DNA from: Actinokineospora enzanensis DSM 44649
GTDB taxonomy: Bacteria; Actinomycetota; Actinomycetes; Mycobacteriales; Pseudonocardiaceae
Direction of reading: 5' to 3'
NCBI RefSeq assembly: GCF_000374445.1
Contig: NZ_KB894423.1
Location: 76,568-140,567, forward strand
DNA length: 64,000 nucleotides
In this document: positions 37,871 to 46,277 of the stretch, piece by piece
Position numbering within the stretch: the stretch's first letter is position 1
Layout: each line of letters starts with the position of its first letter
Notes under the pieces: generated by a model
Seen by the model: the letters and a program-made list of their open reading frames with translations, nothing else
Told to the model about the DNA's origin: nothing
Database searches by the model: none
Translations under genes and position numbers: made by a program

Positions 37871-37965
37871 CTGTGGACAGCTTCCCGCTTCACCGACTCG
37901 AACCCCGTAGCGTGGAAATCGGGGGTCCCCGCAGGCTGTCCACATTCCCGCCACACCATCCCCAG
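37871..37965 (+). repeat. DnaA-box-like intergenic element, copy A
   Basis: A 95-nt unit begins CTGTGGACAG and ends CCATCCCCAG, with a central GTAGCGTGGAAATCGGGGGT and an inner GCTGTCCACA. It shares all these landmarks with the copies at 55429 and 55608. Confidence 0.7.
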
Positions 37966-37998
37966 CGACCCGGCACGACCCCCGGTGATCGGCCGCGT

Positions 37999-39273
37999 TC
38001 AGCGCTCCGGCTTGGGTTCAGTCGCCCCAGCCCGCCCCGGCCGCTGCCCCAGCAGCGCGGCAGGCCGGATGGCCGCGGTCCCGAACCGGCTGCGCGCCTT
38101 GTCGGCGGCCTGGTCGGCCTCCCGCCACCCCTGCGCGGGCGCGTCGAGCGCGAGCTGCTCGGCCCCGTCCGCCCCCAGCTGCTCCACCCGCACCCCGATC
38201 AACCGCACGGCCCCCGGCGGCGTCTGCTCGGCGAGCAGCTGCGCGGCCGTCCGGTAGATCTCCTGCGTGACATCGGTGGCCACGGCCAACGTCCTGGACC
38301 GGCTGATGGTCGTGAAGTCCGCGAACCGCACCTTGATCGACACCGTCCGCCCCCGCAGCCCCCGCTCGCGCAGGGTGGCCGCGGTCCGCTCGGACAGCCG
38401 CAACAGCTCGCGCCGCAACAGATCCCGATCGAAGTGATCGACCTCGAAGGTCTCCTCCGCCCCGATCGACTTCTCCGCCGCCCCCGGCACCACCGCCCGC
38501 TCATCCAGCCCGTTGGCGAGCGCGTGCAGGTGCTCCGCCATCGCCACCCCGAGCAGTCTCCGCAACCGGGGCAACGGCGCGGCCGCGACATCCGCCACCC
38601 GCTCCAGCCCCGAGTCGTACAGCCGCTCGGCGGTCCGCTTGCCGACCCCCCACAGCGCCGACACCGGCAGCGGCCGCAGGAACTCCCCCACCTCGTCCCG
38701 CGGCACCACCATCATCCCGTCCGGCTTCGCCAACCCGGACGCGAGCTTCGCGACGAACTTGGTGGCCCCGACCCCGACCGAGCACACGATCCCGTGCTCG
38801 TCCAGCACCCGCCGCCGGATCTCCGCCCCGACCCCCGCGGGCGTCATCCGCAACCGCCGCAACGCCCCCCGCACGTCGAGAAACGCCTCATCCAGACTCA
38901 ACGGTTCCACCACCGGCGTGATCTCCCGGAAGATCGCCAACACTCCCGCGGAAACCTGCTGGTAGAGCGCGAAGGTAGGCGGGAGATAGACGGCCTGCGG
39001 ACACAACCGCCGCGCCTGCCCGGTCGGCATGGCCGACCGCACCCCGAACCGCCGCGCTATGTAGTTCGCCGACGACACGACGCCCCGGGGCCCCACACCC
39101 CCGACCACGACGGGCTTGTCCACCAGCTCGGGCCGCTCCCGGATCTCGACGGAGGCGTAGAAGGCGTCCATATCGACATGCAGGATCGAACACCCATCAT
39201 CGTCCGGCCACCCCCCATCCACCGCCTTGTACCGCTCGACCAGCCCGCGCGGCAGGTCCCCACTACGCCCCAT
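37999..39273 (-). CDS. dinB: DNA polymerase IV (Y-family)
   Basis: A 424-aa translesion polymerase. Catalytic text is ILHVDMDAFYASVE (Asp34, Asp36) and LSLDEAFLD. Other family segments are GVVSSANYIARRFGVRSAMP, GVGATKFVAKLASGLAKPDG, LWGVGKRTAERL and the little-finger region beginning IGAEETFEVD. The C-terminus has no clear beta-clamp motif that I can assert. The ATG at 39273 is chosen; the ribosome-binding site is weak. Codons end mostly in G or T, unlike most genes in the window. No SOS box is visible upstream. Confidence 0.93.
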   Translation of the reverse strand: MGRSGDLPRGLVERYKAVDGGWPDDDGCSILHVDMDAFYASVEIRERPELVDKPVVVGGVGPRGVVSSANYIARRFGVRSAMPTGQARRLCPQAVYLPPTFALYQQVSAGVLAIFREITPVVEPLSLDEAFLDVRGALRRLRMTPAGVGAEIRRRVLDEHGIVCSVGVGATKFVAKLASGLAKPDGMMVVPRDEVGEFLRPLPVSALWGVGKRTAERLYDSGLERVADVAAAPLPRLRRLLGVAMAEHLHALANGLDERAVVPGAAEKSIGAEETFEVDHFDRDLLRRELLRLSERTAATLRERGLRGRTVSIKVRFADFTTISRSRTLAVATDVTQEIYRTAAQLLAEQTPPGAVRLIGVRVEQLGADGAEQLALDAPAQGWREADQAADKARSRFGTAAIRPAALLGQRPGRAGATEPKPER

Positions 39274-39554
39274 ACCCCAGACCCAACCACACCCCACCGA
39301 CACCAGACGACCACGCCATCGCCCCAGCTCACACCCCCCGAACCCCCACCCACCAGCCCTGTGGACAGCTAGTGGTGCCATCAAGGACTTCCAGGCCCCT
39401 GAACAGCGCCAATAGCGTCACACGCAGGCTAGCCCCAGATGGGAGGGGCAGCGCGAGAGGGGCGATGAAGGGCATGGTGGAGCCGCGTGCGAAAAGAGAG
39501 GCGATCAGCCAAGCTCGACAGCAGTGTGTCCGCGGCAAGCAGGACACACGCGCC

Positions 39555-40286
39555 CTACCCTCGCGCGATCGCGTGCAGCTTCGTCGCGATGTCCCGCAGC
39601 GGCGGGATGACCGCCGCCGCCAGTTCCAGCTCCGCCAACGCCTCCTGTGCCCCCGGACTCGACTCCAGCACCGCACCCGGCACCAGGTCCGCGACCACCG
39701 ACTGCCCCTGCACCAACTCCACCGTCAGCCCGGCCCCCGCCAACAGCTCCCGCAACCCCTCGGTGTCGAACCGCCGCAGCAACGACTCCCCCGACACCCC
39801 GAGCGCCCCGGTCTCGTGGTCGAGCAGCCGCCGCGCGTCGTGCAGCTTGCCGGAGATGGCGCGGTGCAGCACTGTCGCGAACCGGTTCGCGACCAGTACC
39901 GACAGCACACCGCCCGGCGCCACGGCCCCGGCCATGCCCGCGACGGTCGCGGCCGGGTCGTCCACGACCTCCAGCAGGCCGTGCGCCAGCACCAGGTCGG
40001 CCGAGGCGGGCTTGACCAGCTGGTCGAGCGCGTCGCTGTCGCCCTGGACGGCGGTGATGCGGTCCGCGACGCCCGCCTCCTTGGCGCGGCGGTGCAGGGT
40101 GGCGAGGGCGTTGGGGCTGGGTTCGACCACGGTGACGGCGCAGCCCTGGGCGGCGAGGGGGACGGCGAGGACACCGCTGCCGCCGCCGACGTCGAGGACG
40201 CGCGGGGCGGCGCCGCCGCGGCGGGCTCGGGCGGCGGTCAGCTCGGTGTCGAGTACCTGGCGAACAGCATCCGGTCGCATGGACAC
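39555..40286 (-). CDS. Class I SAM-dependent methyltransferase
   Basis: A 243-aa methyltransferase. The SAM-binding motif I is RVLDVGGGSGVLAVPLA, followed by VTVVEPSPNALATL and LVLAHGLLEVVDDP. The overall layout is like SmtA/CmoM-type enzymes, but the substrate cannot be inferred. GTG 40286 and ATG 40280 are both possible. TACAGT just upstream and no Shine-Dalgarno suggest a leaderless transcript. It is divergent from the parA gene with only 28 nt between starts. Confidence 0.87.
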   Translation of the reverse strand: MSMRPDAVRQVLDTELTAARARRGGAAPRVLDVGGGSGVLAVPLAAQGCAVTVVEPSPNALATLHRRAKEAGVADRITAVQGDSDALDQLVKPASADLVLAHGLLEVVDDPAATVAGMAGAVAPGGVLSVLVANRFATVLHRAISGKLHDARRLLDHETGALGVSGESLLRRFDTEGLRELLAGAGLTVELVQGQSVVADLVPGAVLESSPGAQEALAELELAAAVIPPLRDIATKLHAIARG

Positions 40287-40314
40287 GAACTGTAGAGACT
40301 CTAAGGTCTAGGTC

Positions 40315-41160
40315 GTGCAAACGGTGGCAGTGCTCAGCCTCAAGGGTGGCGTGGGGAAGACCACGGTGGTGCTCGGCCTCGCGTCGGCCGCGCTGCGCCG
40401 CGGGGCGCGGACACTGGTCGTGGACCTGGATCCGCAGTGCAACGCCACCGCCACCCTGGACCCGGTGGAGACGGAGGCCACGCTCGCCGACGTGCTGGAG
40501 ACGCCGCGCGCGGCGGTGTTGCGAGCGGCGATCGCGCCGAGTGCGTGGAGTGACGAGGTCGACGTGCTGGTCGGGTCGGAGGAGCTGGAGTCGCTCAACG
40601 ACCCGGATCCGGGGATGCGGCGGTTGGAGAAGCTGGGGCGGGCCCTGGCAGAGCTGCGGTCGCTGCTTGCGGAGGGTGAGCTGCCGTATCAGTTGGTGTT
40701 GTTGGACTGTCCGCCGTCGTTGGGCCGGTTGACCCGCTCGGCGCTGGTAGCCGCGCAGGGTGCGTTACTGGTCACGGAACCCACCATCTACGCGGTATCA
40801 GGGGCACAACGCGCGTTCGAGGCGGTAGAGGAAACGCGGCGGGAACAGAACCCGAACCTGGTACCGCTGGGCGTCGTGGTCAACCGCGTGCGCACGCACT
40901 CGTACGAGCACCAGTTCCGCATCGCCGAACTGCGGGAGAGCTTCGGTTCGCTGGTGATGCCGGTAGCACTGCCGGACCGGTTGGCCGTGCAGCAGGCGCA
41001 GGGCGCGTGCATGCCCATCCACAACTGGCACACACCGGGCGCGCGCGAGGTCGCGTTGGCGTTCAACCTGCTGCTCGCCCGCGTCCTGCGCACCGGCGGC
41101 CGGGGCAGACACCAGGCGATCGCGTGGCCGGACGACGACAACGAAGCATCCGGCGAATGA
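40315..41160 (+). CDS. ParA/Soj-like Walker ATPase (orphan)
   Basis: A 281-aa P-loop ATPase of the ParA/MinD superfamily. The deviant Walker A KGGVGKTT is at residues 10-17; VVDLDPQCNATATL and LVLLDCPPSLGRLT are the A' and B motifs. No parB lies beside it, so it is probably not the main chromosome-partition ParA. The GTG is preceded by a TAAGGT -10-like hexamer 9 nt upstream and no Shine-Dalgarno, indicating a leaderless start. It is followed 4 nt later by the nei gene. Confidence 0.9.
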   Translation: MQTVAVLSLKGGVGKTTVVLGLASAALRRGARTLVVDLDPQCNATATLDPVETEATLADVLETPRAAVLRAAIAPSAWSDEVDVLVGSEELESLNDPDPGMRRLEKLGRALAELRSLLAEGELPYQLVLLDCPPSLGRLTRSALVAAQGALLVTEPTIYAVSGAQRAFEAVEETRREQNPNLVPLGVVVNRVRTHSYEHQFRIAELRESFGSLVMPVALPDRLAVQQAQGACMPIHNWHTPGAREVALAFNLLLARVLRTGGRGRHQAIAWPDDDNEASGE

Positions 41161-41164
41161 CCTG

Positions 41165-41962
41165 ATGCCCGAGGGTGACACCGTCTACCGCACCGCGGCC
41201 GTCCTGACCGACGCGCTCGCGGGGCACGTGCTCGTGCGCGGCGAGCTCCGCCACCCGCGCCTGTCCACTGTGGATCTCGCCGGGCGCGTCCTGCGCGGCG
41301 TCCGCACCGTGGGAAAACACCTGTTCGTGCGCTTCGACCACGACCTGAGCCTGCGCAACCACCTCGGCATGGACGGCTCGTGGCGCGTCTACCCGGCACA
41401 CGCGCGCTGGCGCCTGCCCGCCCACCAGGCCCGCGCCGTGCTCGCGTCCGACGAGCGGCAGGCCGTCGGTTACCTGTTGCGGGACATGGCTTTGGTGCCG
41501 ACATCCGAAGAGGACGGACTGGTCGCCCACCTCGGCCCGGACCTACTGGATCCGTCCTGGGGCCCCGAGCACGCCCGCGCGGCGCTGGCCCGGCTGACCG
41601 CCGACCCGACCCGCGAGATCGGCCAGGCCATCCTCGACCAGCGCGTCATGGCAGGCGTCGGGAACGTCTTCAAGTCCGAGATCTGCTTCCTGCTGGGCGT
41701 GTCGCCGTGGACGCCGGTGTCCGAAGTGGACGTGGAGCGCGCGGTGGCCTTGGGTCGAGACCTGTTGGACCGCAACAAGATGAGCGTCGACCGGGTGACC
41801 ACCGGCGACCATCGCCCCGACCGGCAGCTCTGGGTGTACGGCCGCCGCACCACTCCGTGCCTGGTCTGCGGCGGTCGGGTACTCGTGGGCACCCAGGGGC
41901 CGGTGGCCCAGGAACGCGTCACCTACTTCTGTCCTCGGTGCCAGCCCGGCCCGCGGGACTGA
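41165..41962 (+). CDS. nei: Endonuclease VIII-like DNA glycosylase (Fpg/Nei family)
   Basis: A 265-aa bifunctional base-excision glycosylase/AP lyase. It begins MPEGDTVYRTA, with the catalytic Pro2 and Glu3 exposed after Met removal. The GKHLFVRF segment supplies the conserved Lys. The helix-two-turn-helix has LDQRVMAGVGNVFKSEICF. The C-terminal zinc finger is CLVCGG...FCPRCQ. The N-terminus and finger fit the actinobacterial Nei2 group. It is probably co-transcribed with parA. Confidence 0.93.
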   Translation: MPEGDTVYRTAAVLTDALAGHVLVRGELRHPRLSTVDLAGRVLRGVRTVGKHLFVRFDHDLSLRNHLGMDGSWRVYPAHARWRLPAHQARAVLASDERQAVGYLLRDMALVPTSEEDGLVAHLGPDLLDPSWGPEHARAALARLTADPTREIGQAILDQRVMAGVGNVFKSEICFLLGVSPWTPVSEVDVERAVALGRDLLDRNKMSVDRVTTGDHRPDRQLWVYGRRTTPCLVCGGRVLVGTQGPVAQERVTYFCPRCQPGPRD

Positions 41963-42022
41963 AATCGCTGTTCCGGGGCGGTGACGAGTGTCTACAGTGC
42001 CGCCATTCGAGAGGGGCGGCGG

Positions 42023-42700
42023 GTGAAGCTGGACGGACGAGAGTGGCGGATGCTGGTCAGCAGCGTCCGCCTGGGTGACGAGCGCTACCGGGTGATTCGT
42101 CCCGAGCGCCCGATCCCGCACGCCTCGCTCTACGACGGCAGGCTCGGCGCGGAACTGGCTGTGGACAAGGACGGGGCTCTGGATATCGCGTTCGCGTGGT
42201 GGCTGGCCGCGCGCTCGCCGCGCAGTCTCGTCTACCTGCCGCTGCGGTCGGGCAAGTCGACGTGCGGCGAGGAGTACGGCGGCCGGAAGCTCGACCTGGT
42301 GCTGCTGCACCACACACTCCAGTTCCGCGCGTCGCGGTGGAAGCAGGTCCGGTCGCGCCTGTCACCGGCCGCGATCCACAAGATGACGCTCCCGCCGCGC
42401 CCGTTCCGCCCGTTCGATCTTGACGCGCATGTGCGCCCTCACCAGGACGACTTCCGCGATCACCTGCGCTGGTCGCTCGCCGCGGACACGTTGTTCCTGA
42501 TCGGCAGCAGGCAGGCATACGAGCGCCAGGGGGACGCGCTCCGAACGCTGGCCGAGGACTGCCCGACACATCTCGCGGAGAACCCCGAGACGCATTGCTG
42601 CGCGGAGATCGACCTGGGTCGGATCAATGTCCGGCCGGTGGATCACCGGAACCCACCCAGCATGCTGCACGTCGTGCGCTGCCACCGGCACATCCGGTGA
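42023..42700 (+). CDS. Hypothetical protein (225 aa)
   Basis: I do not recognise this protein. It begins VKLDGREWRMLVSSVRLGDERYRVIRPE and is basic, with many His and Arg near the C-terminus. It contains one Cys-Cys pair (NPETHCCAEIDLG) and a motif HHTLQFRASRW. No membrane segment or signal peptide is visible. I prefer GTG 42023, which has GAGAGGGG upstream and a -10-like TACAGT at 41993-41998. A longer start at GTG 41981 is possible. It converges on the 42704-43138 gene with only 3 nt between stops. Confidence 0.7.
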   Translation: MKLDGREWRMLVSSVRLGDERYRVIRPERPIPHASLYDGRLGAELAVDKDGALDIAFAWWLAARSPRSLVYLPLRSGKSTCGEEYGGRKLDLVLLHHTLQFRASRWKQVRSRLSPAAIHKMTLPPRPFRPFDLDAHVRPHQDDFRDHLRWSLAADTLFLIGSRQAYERQGDALRTLAEDCPTHLAENPETHCCAEIDLGRINVRPVDHRNPPSMLHVVRCHRHIR

Positions 42701-42703
42701 GGG

Positions 42704-43138
42704 TCAGCAGAAGATCAGACCGCAGGGCTCGTGCGTGCGGGTGGTCGTCGTGGTGGTCGCCGGAGGCCGGGTCGTGGTGGGCGGTACTGTCGTCGTCGGC
42801 TTGACCGTGGTCGTGGTGGTCACCGGCGGCGGTGGCGGCGGCGCCTCGGTGGTGGTCGTGGTCGACGTCGGTGCCGTTGTCGAGGTCGTCGAGGAGGCGG
42901 CTCCCGAGGAGGTCGTCGACGCGGCCGACATCGGGACGGACTGCTGCTGCGCGGACGTCGGGGCGGCACTCGGCGTTCCCGACGACGGTAAGGGCTGCGG
43001 CACCGTCTCCGCGGCGGGGCGGGCCTCCGGCAGAACGGCGCCGTGGGCCCCGAGCCCCTCGTAGAACAGGGCGGCCGCGGTGGCTCCCACGACCACGCCC
43101 ACCGCGAATCGTCCCGGTCGATCCTGTAGTGCCCGCAC
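42704..43138 (-). CDS. Membrane-anchored Thr/Pro-rich protein of unknown function
   Basis: A 144-aa protein. A short basic N-terminus and one hydrophobic segment (FAVGVVVGATAAALFYEGLG) suggest a signal anchor. The rest is a low-complexity Ser/Thr/Pro stalk (runs such as TSTTTTTEAPPPPPP) that would be extracytoplasmic and could be O-mannosylated. It ends with HEPCGLIFC, a terminal segment with two cysteines that is likely meaningful because it follows pure linker. The GTG follows GGGGAG. No family assignment is possible. Confidence 0.7.
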   Translation of the reverse strand: MRALQDRPGRFAVGVVVGATAAALFYEGLGAHGAVLPEARPAAETVPQPLPSSGTPSAAPTSAQQQSVPMSAASTTSSGAASSTTSTTAPTSTTTTTEAPPPPPPVTTTTTVKPTTTVPPTTTRPPATTTTTTRTHEPCGLIFC

Positions 43139-43234
43139 CGCAGGGTCTCCCCACTAGTGAGTGATATTCACACACTCTAGGCATGTGGTTGGCCACCCTA
43201 GCACCGTCAATCCCGGGTGACGCGGGAAAAGCGT

Positions 43235-43263
43235 TTGTCGCCGTGCGGCGCACCGCCTAGGTT
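43235..43263 (+). promoter_or_regulatory. Promoter of the small unit at 43270-43505
   Basis: TTGTCG (43235-43240), a 17-nt spacer and TAGGTT (43258-43263) form a good vegetative promoter. Transcription would start near 43270, about 25 nt before a GTG with a strong Shine-Dalgarno. Confidence 0.6.
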
Positions 43264-43295
43264 CGGATGTACACGAGAGAGGAGGTGGTCCAACG

Positions 43296-43334
43296 GTGTA
43301 TTCCCATAGGACTCGTGAGGTGGCTGTCCGCTAG
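43296..43334 (+). CDS. 12-codon ORF with strong Shine-Dalgarno inside a stem-loop
   Basis: GAGAGGAGGTGG precedes a GTG that encodes VYSHRTREVAVR and stops at TAG. An 8-bp perfect stem (43284-43291 with 43334-43341) encloses the whole ORF, its left arm overlapping the Shine-Dalgarno and its right arm starting at the stop codon. Translation and folding would exclude each other. It could be a leader peptide, a small protein or part of a regulatory RNA. The next annotated gene on this strand is far away, so no attenuation target is apparent. I do not recognise the peptide. Confidence 0.5.
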   Translation: MYSHRTREVAVR

Positions 43335-43476
43335 GACCACCCCATCCACACGATGGCAGCCGGCCCATCGCACACGGCTGACACCGGTTCCCCGGTGCCG
43401 TAGGCGCGGGCGCGTGGTCGGCGAATACCAGGCAGTCACCCAGCCCTCGGGCACCCGGGACCCAGTCCGCCCCGGG

Positions 43477-43501
43477 CCCATCCGCCACCTTGTCGGATGG
43501 G
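43477..43501 (+). terminator. Hairpin closing the small unit
   Basis: CCCATCCG (43477-43484) pairs perfectly with CGGATGGG (43494-43501) over a 9-nt loop. With the promoter at 43235 it would define a transcript of about 235 nt. Confidence 0.5.
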
Positions 43502-43509
43502 AGCGCGCC

Positions 43510-44391
43510 CGGGGGCTGTCCTATGCCCGCCTCAGGTCACTCGACGGTGGCCACACCGCCTGCAGACCCTCGCAGAGTGACCACACCTTCACCCCATCAG
43601 GCGCTGTGGACAGGGAACTTTCCCGGGCGTGTCATTCGTTGCGAGTAAAGAGGTGGGGGCGAGCGGGAAGCAAACGCAAAGCCCCGCGCCCCGGCCAGAC
43701 CCCACGGAGAATACGAACCCCCCGCCGACCCCCCGAAGCCGACGACACCACCGACCCGAGACCGCCCGACGTTCCGATCACCGGGCATGGCCTGGCCGTC
43801 GGGCGCGCCTGCCGAACGCCAGGTGCCGGGCGGCGCCGGTTGAGAGCCCCGGTCCGGGTCCGGCCGAAAGTCCGGGTGAGCGGAAGGCCGCGACGCCGCC
43901 GCCTGTAAGGCCAGCCGCGCGGCGGCCGAACGCTCCACCGCCCGCCATACGGGCAAAGCCATCAGACCGGGCAGGCCCCGGGCACCGCGCGGGCGAGTCG
44001 CTGCTCTGGGGAGCGGAGCAATGAGCGCGGCCGGATCCGGGCAAGTGTCCATCCGGGCAGGCGTCGTCGATCTCACGGGCGGCGGATTGCGCCGCGCATC
44101 CAGCGGCGAGCACCGGCAAATTGCTCCGTGCACGCAGCGGTTACCTAGCGGCTTGCACTGGACACGGCGGAGCGAACCATGCCGACAAGGCCAGCGGGTC
44201 ACGGCGAGCATCGCGACGCCAGTCCCGCGGACGGCGGATTGCTCCGCATCGAGCGGCAGGTACCCCGGGGCAATCGCTCCGCGCACGCCGCGACGAATAC
44301 ACCGAGACCTGCGCCGCACACGGCGAAGCAAACCAGGCCGACAAGGCCAGCAGATCACGGCAAGTTCCGCGATCAACGGTGTCCGTCCGCG
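43510..44391. other. Gene-poor region left of the coiled-coil gene
   Basis: Open frames exist on both strands but have random-looking Arg/Pro/Ala composition, no ribosome-binding sites and no recognisable domain. A left-end copy of the DnaA-box-like element (CTGTGGACAG) lies at about 43607. The degenerate tandem repeat at 44079-44376 occupies the right part. Confidence 0.5.
44079..44376 (-). repeat. Two degenerate ~154-bp tandem copies
   Basis: Blocks such as GGCGGATTG (44081 and 44233) and GCCGACAAGGCCAGC (44181 and 44337) recur in the same order 152-156 nt apart, with further similarity between them. The copies have diverged by substitutions and small indels. No gene is called inside. Confidence 0.6.
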
Positions 44392-45204
44392 TCAGCGGTC
44401 CTCGACTTGTTGGAGTTTCCGCCACGCCTGGCCTGCCGCGCGTTCGGCGGCCTTGGCCTCCCGGCGGGCGGTCTGGAGTCGGCGGCGGGCGTCGAGTTCC
44501 GCGTGTTCGGCCTCGTCCAGTAGTTCGTTGATCTCCCGGACCCGCTGTTCGGCCACCGTCACGGCCTCCTCCGCCGCGTCCACCTGGCGGTCGGCGTCCG
44601 CCCGCTGGGCTTCGGCGTCCTTGACCGCCGCCTTCGCCTCGGACAGTGCGGCGCGGCGTCGAGTCGCAGCCGGGTCGCGGCTGGGTTTCGCGGCCGGAGT
44701 CGGTTTCGCCTGACCGGTCGGACCAGCAGGCGCGAGCGTCAGCCCTGGCCACGCCTGTTCCACCCGCAGATCCTTCGCCGAAGCCAACCGACCGGCACGC
44801 AACGTCTCACCGGCTGTCTCATCCGCGACGGCAGCGGCGAACATCTCCTCAAGCTCACGCGTGATCGACTCGCTCAGCCCGTCGCCCGCCAGCTGCACCA
44901 GCCGCGCGATCAGTTCCGTGCGCTGCTTCGTCAGCTCCCGCAGCCGCGCCCCCTCGGCCGCGCTGTGTGCCTCGCGCAGGTCGGTGCCGAGTTCCGTCAG
45001 GGCGTCGACCTCGGACGGGTGGGCCCGGACCAGGCGGTTGACCAGCCAGGCCGCCGTGGTCGGCTTGGTCAGTTTCTCGATTCGGGCAGCGGCCTCGCGG
45101 TCTCCCGCCTCCCGCGCGCGCCGGGCCAGTTCGCGGCGGGCGGGGACGAACTCCTCCCTGGGCAGGGTGTACAGCTCGTCCACGTCGGTCACACCGTCCA
45201 TCAT
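44392..45204 (-). CDS. Coiled-coil hypothetical protein
   Basis: A 270-aa highly charged protein. Residues 5-130 are helical ([24 protein letters not shown], split as [13 protein letters not shown] and [15 protein letters not shown]). A Pro/Ala linker follows at about 160-180. The C-terminal 90 residues are a heptad-rich coiled coil ([37 protein letters not shown]). Similar proteins are common in actinobacteria but uncharacterised to my knowledge. It starts 23 nt from the divergent pyrD, so both share a promoter region. The ATG-ATG start has a weak ribosome-binding site. Confidence 0.75.
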   Translation of the reverse strand: MMDGVTDVDELYTLPREEFVPARRELARRAREAGDREAAARIEKLTKPTTAAWLVNRLVRAHPSEVDALTELGTDLREAHSAAEGARLRELTKQRTELIARLVQLAGDGLSESITRELEEMFAAAVADETAGETLRAGRLASAKDLRVEQAWPGLTLAPAGPTGQAKPTPAAKPSRDPAATRRRAALSEAKAAVKDAEAQRADADRQVDAAEEAVTVAEQRVREINELLDEAEHAELDARRRLQTARREAKAAERAAGQAWRKLQQVEDR

Positions 45205-45227
45205 GGTCCACCGGCCCGGGTGACACG

Positions 45228-46277
45228 ATGGGCCCCGTGGTCTACAAGCAGCTGCTCCGCCGTACCCTGTTCGCGCTCGGCAAGGGCGACCCCGAGATCG
45301 CGCACGAGCGCACCATGGTCGGGTTGGTCCGGCTGGGCAAGGTGCCGCCCGCCGTGGCGGCCGCGCGCAAGGTGTTCGGGGCGCGCACGGAGCACACCGT
45401 GTTCGGGGTGCGGTTCCCCGGCCGGGTGGGGCTGGCCGCCGGGATGGACAAGGACGGTCGGGCGCTCAAGGCGTGGCCCGCGCTCGGGTTCGGGCATGTC
45501 GAGGTGGGCACGGTGACCCGGCACGCGCAGCCGGGCAACCCACGGCCGCGGCTGTTCCGACTGGCCGAGAGTGAAGCGATCATCAACCGGATGGGGTTCA
45601 ACAACGCGGGCGCGGACGCGCTGGCGGCCCGGTTGCGGGCGATCGGGCCGGTGGGGGTCCCGCTGGGCATCAGCATCGGGAAGTCGAAGGTCACCCCGGT
45701 CGAGGAGGCGGTCGAGGACTACCGCCACTCGCTGCGCGCCCTGCACCCATACGGCGACTACTTCGCGATCAACGTCAGCTCCCCCAACACCCCGGGCCTG
45801 CGTGGCCTGCAGGACCGCGCGGCGCTGGACGAGCTGGTCGGCGAGCTGCGCCGGGAGTCGGTGGCGCTCGCGCACGGCGCGCCCCGTCCGTTGCTGGTCA
45901 AGATCGCCCCGGACCTGACCGACCAGGCGATCGCCGAGGTGCTCCAGGTGTGCGCGGACCACGAGGTGGCGGGCGTGATCGCGACGAACACGACGCTGGC
46001 GCGGGACGGGCTCGCGTCGGTCGACCGGAACGTGGGCGCGGAGGCGGGTGGGTTGAGCGGGCGGCCGCTGACCGAGCGCGCGCGGGACGTGGTGGCGTTC
46101 GTGGCCAAGGAGACCGGTGGCGCGTTGCCGATCATCGGGGTCGGCGGCGTGTTCGACGTGGACGGCGCGCTGCGCATGCTGGACGCGGGCGCGAGTCTGG
46201 TGCAGCTCTACACCGGGTTCATCTTCGAGGGCCCGCCGCTGGTGCGGCGGATCAACCGCGCGGTCGACGCGCGTTGA
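45228..46277 (+). CDS. pyrD: Quinone-dependent dihydroorotate dehydrogenase (class 2)
   Basis: The fourth step of pyrimidine synthesis, oxidising dihydroorotate to orotate with electrons passed to quinone at the membrane. It is 349 aa. FMN-binding and family text includes [52 protein letters not shown] (catalytic Ser), LLVKIAPDL and [16 protein letters not shown]. The N-terminal helical extension ([14 protein letters not shown]) marks class 2. GTG 45237 is an equally plausible start, since CACGAT sits 7-10 nt upstream as in leaderless genes. Its end overlaps the uracil permease gene. Confidence 0.96.
   Translation: MGPVVYKQLLRRTLFALGKGDPEIAHERTMVGLVRLGKVPPAVAAARKVFGARTEHTVFGVRFPGRVGLAAGMDKDGRALKAWPALGFGHVEVGTVTRHAQPGNPRPRLFRLAESEAIINRMGFNNAGADALAARLRAIGPVGVPLGISIGKSKVTPVEEAVEDYRHSLRALHPYGDYFAINVSSPNTPGLRGLQDRAALDELVGELRRESVALAHGAPRPLLVKIAPDLTDQAIAEVLQVCADHEVAGVIATNTTLARDGLASVDRNVGAEAGGLSGRPLTERARDVVAFVAKETGGALPIIGVGGVFDVDGALRMLDAGASLVQLYTGFIFEGPPLVRRINRAVDAR

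Noticed and set aside
40315..41160. Chromosome-partition ParA near the origin
   Set aside because: No parB, parS-like palindromes, gidB or rnpA beside it. It is treated as an orphan ParA-like ATPase.
43597..44376. 259-codon minus-strand frame in the gene-poor region
   Set aside because: Its repeated text reflects the DNA tandem repeat. There is no ribosome-binding site, and Cys/Arg/Trp content is atypical.
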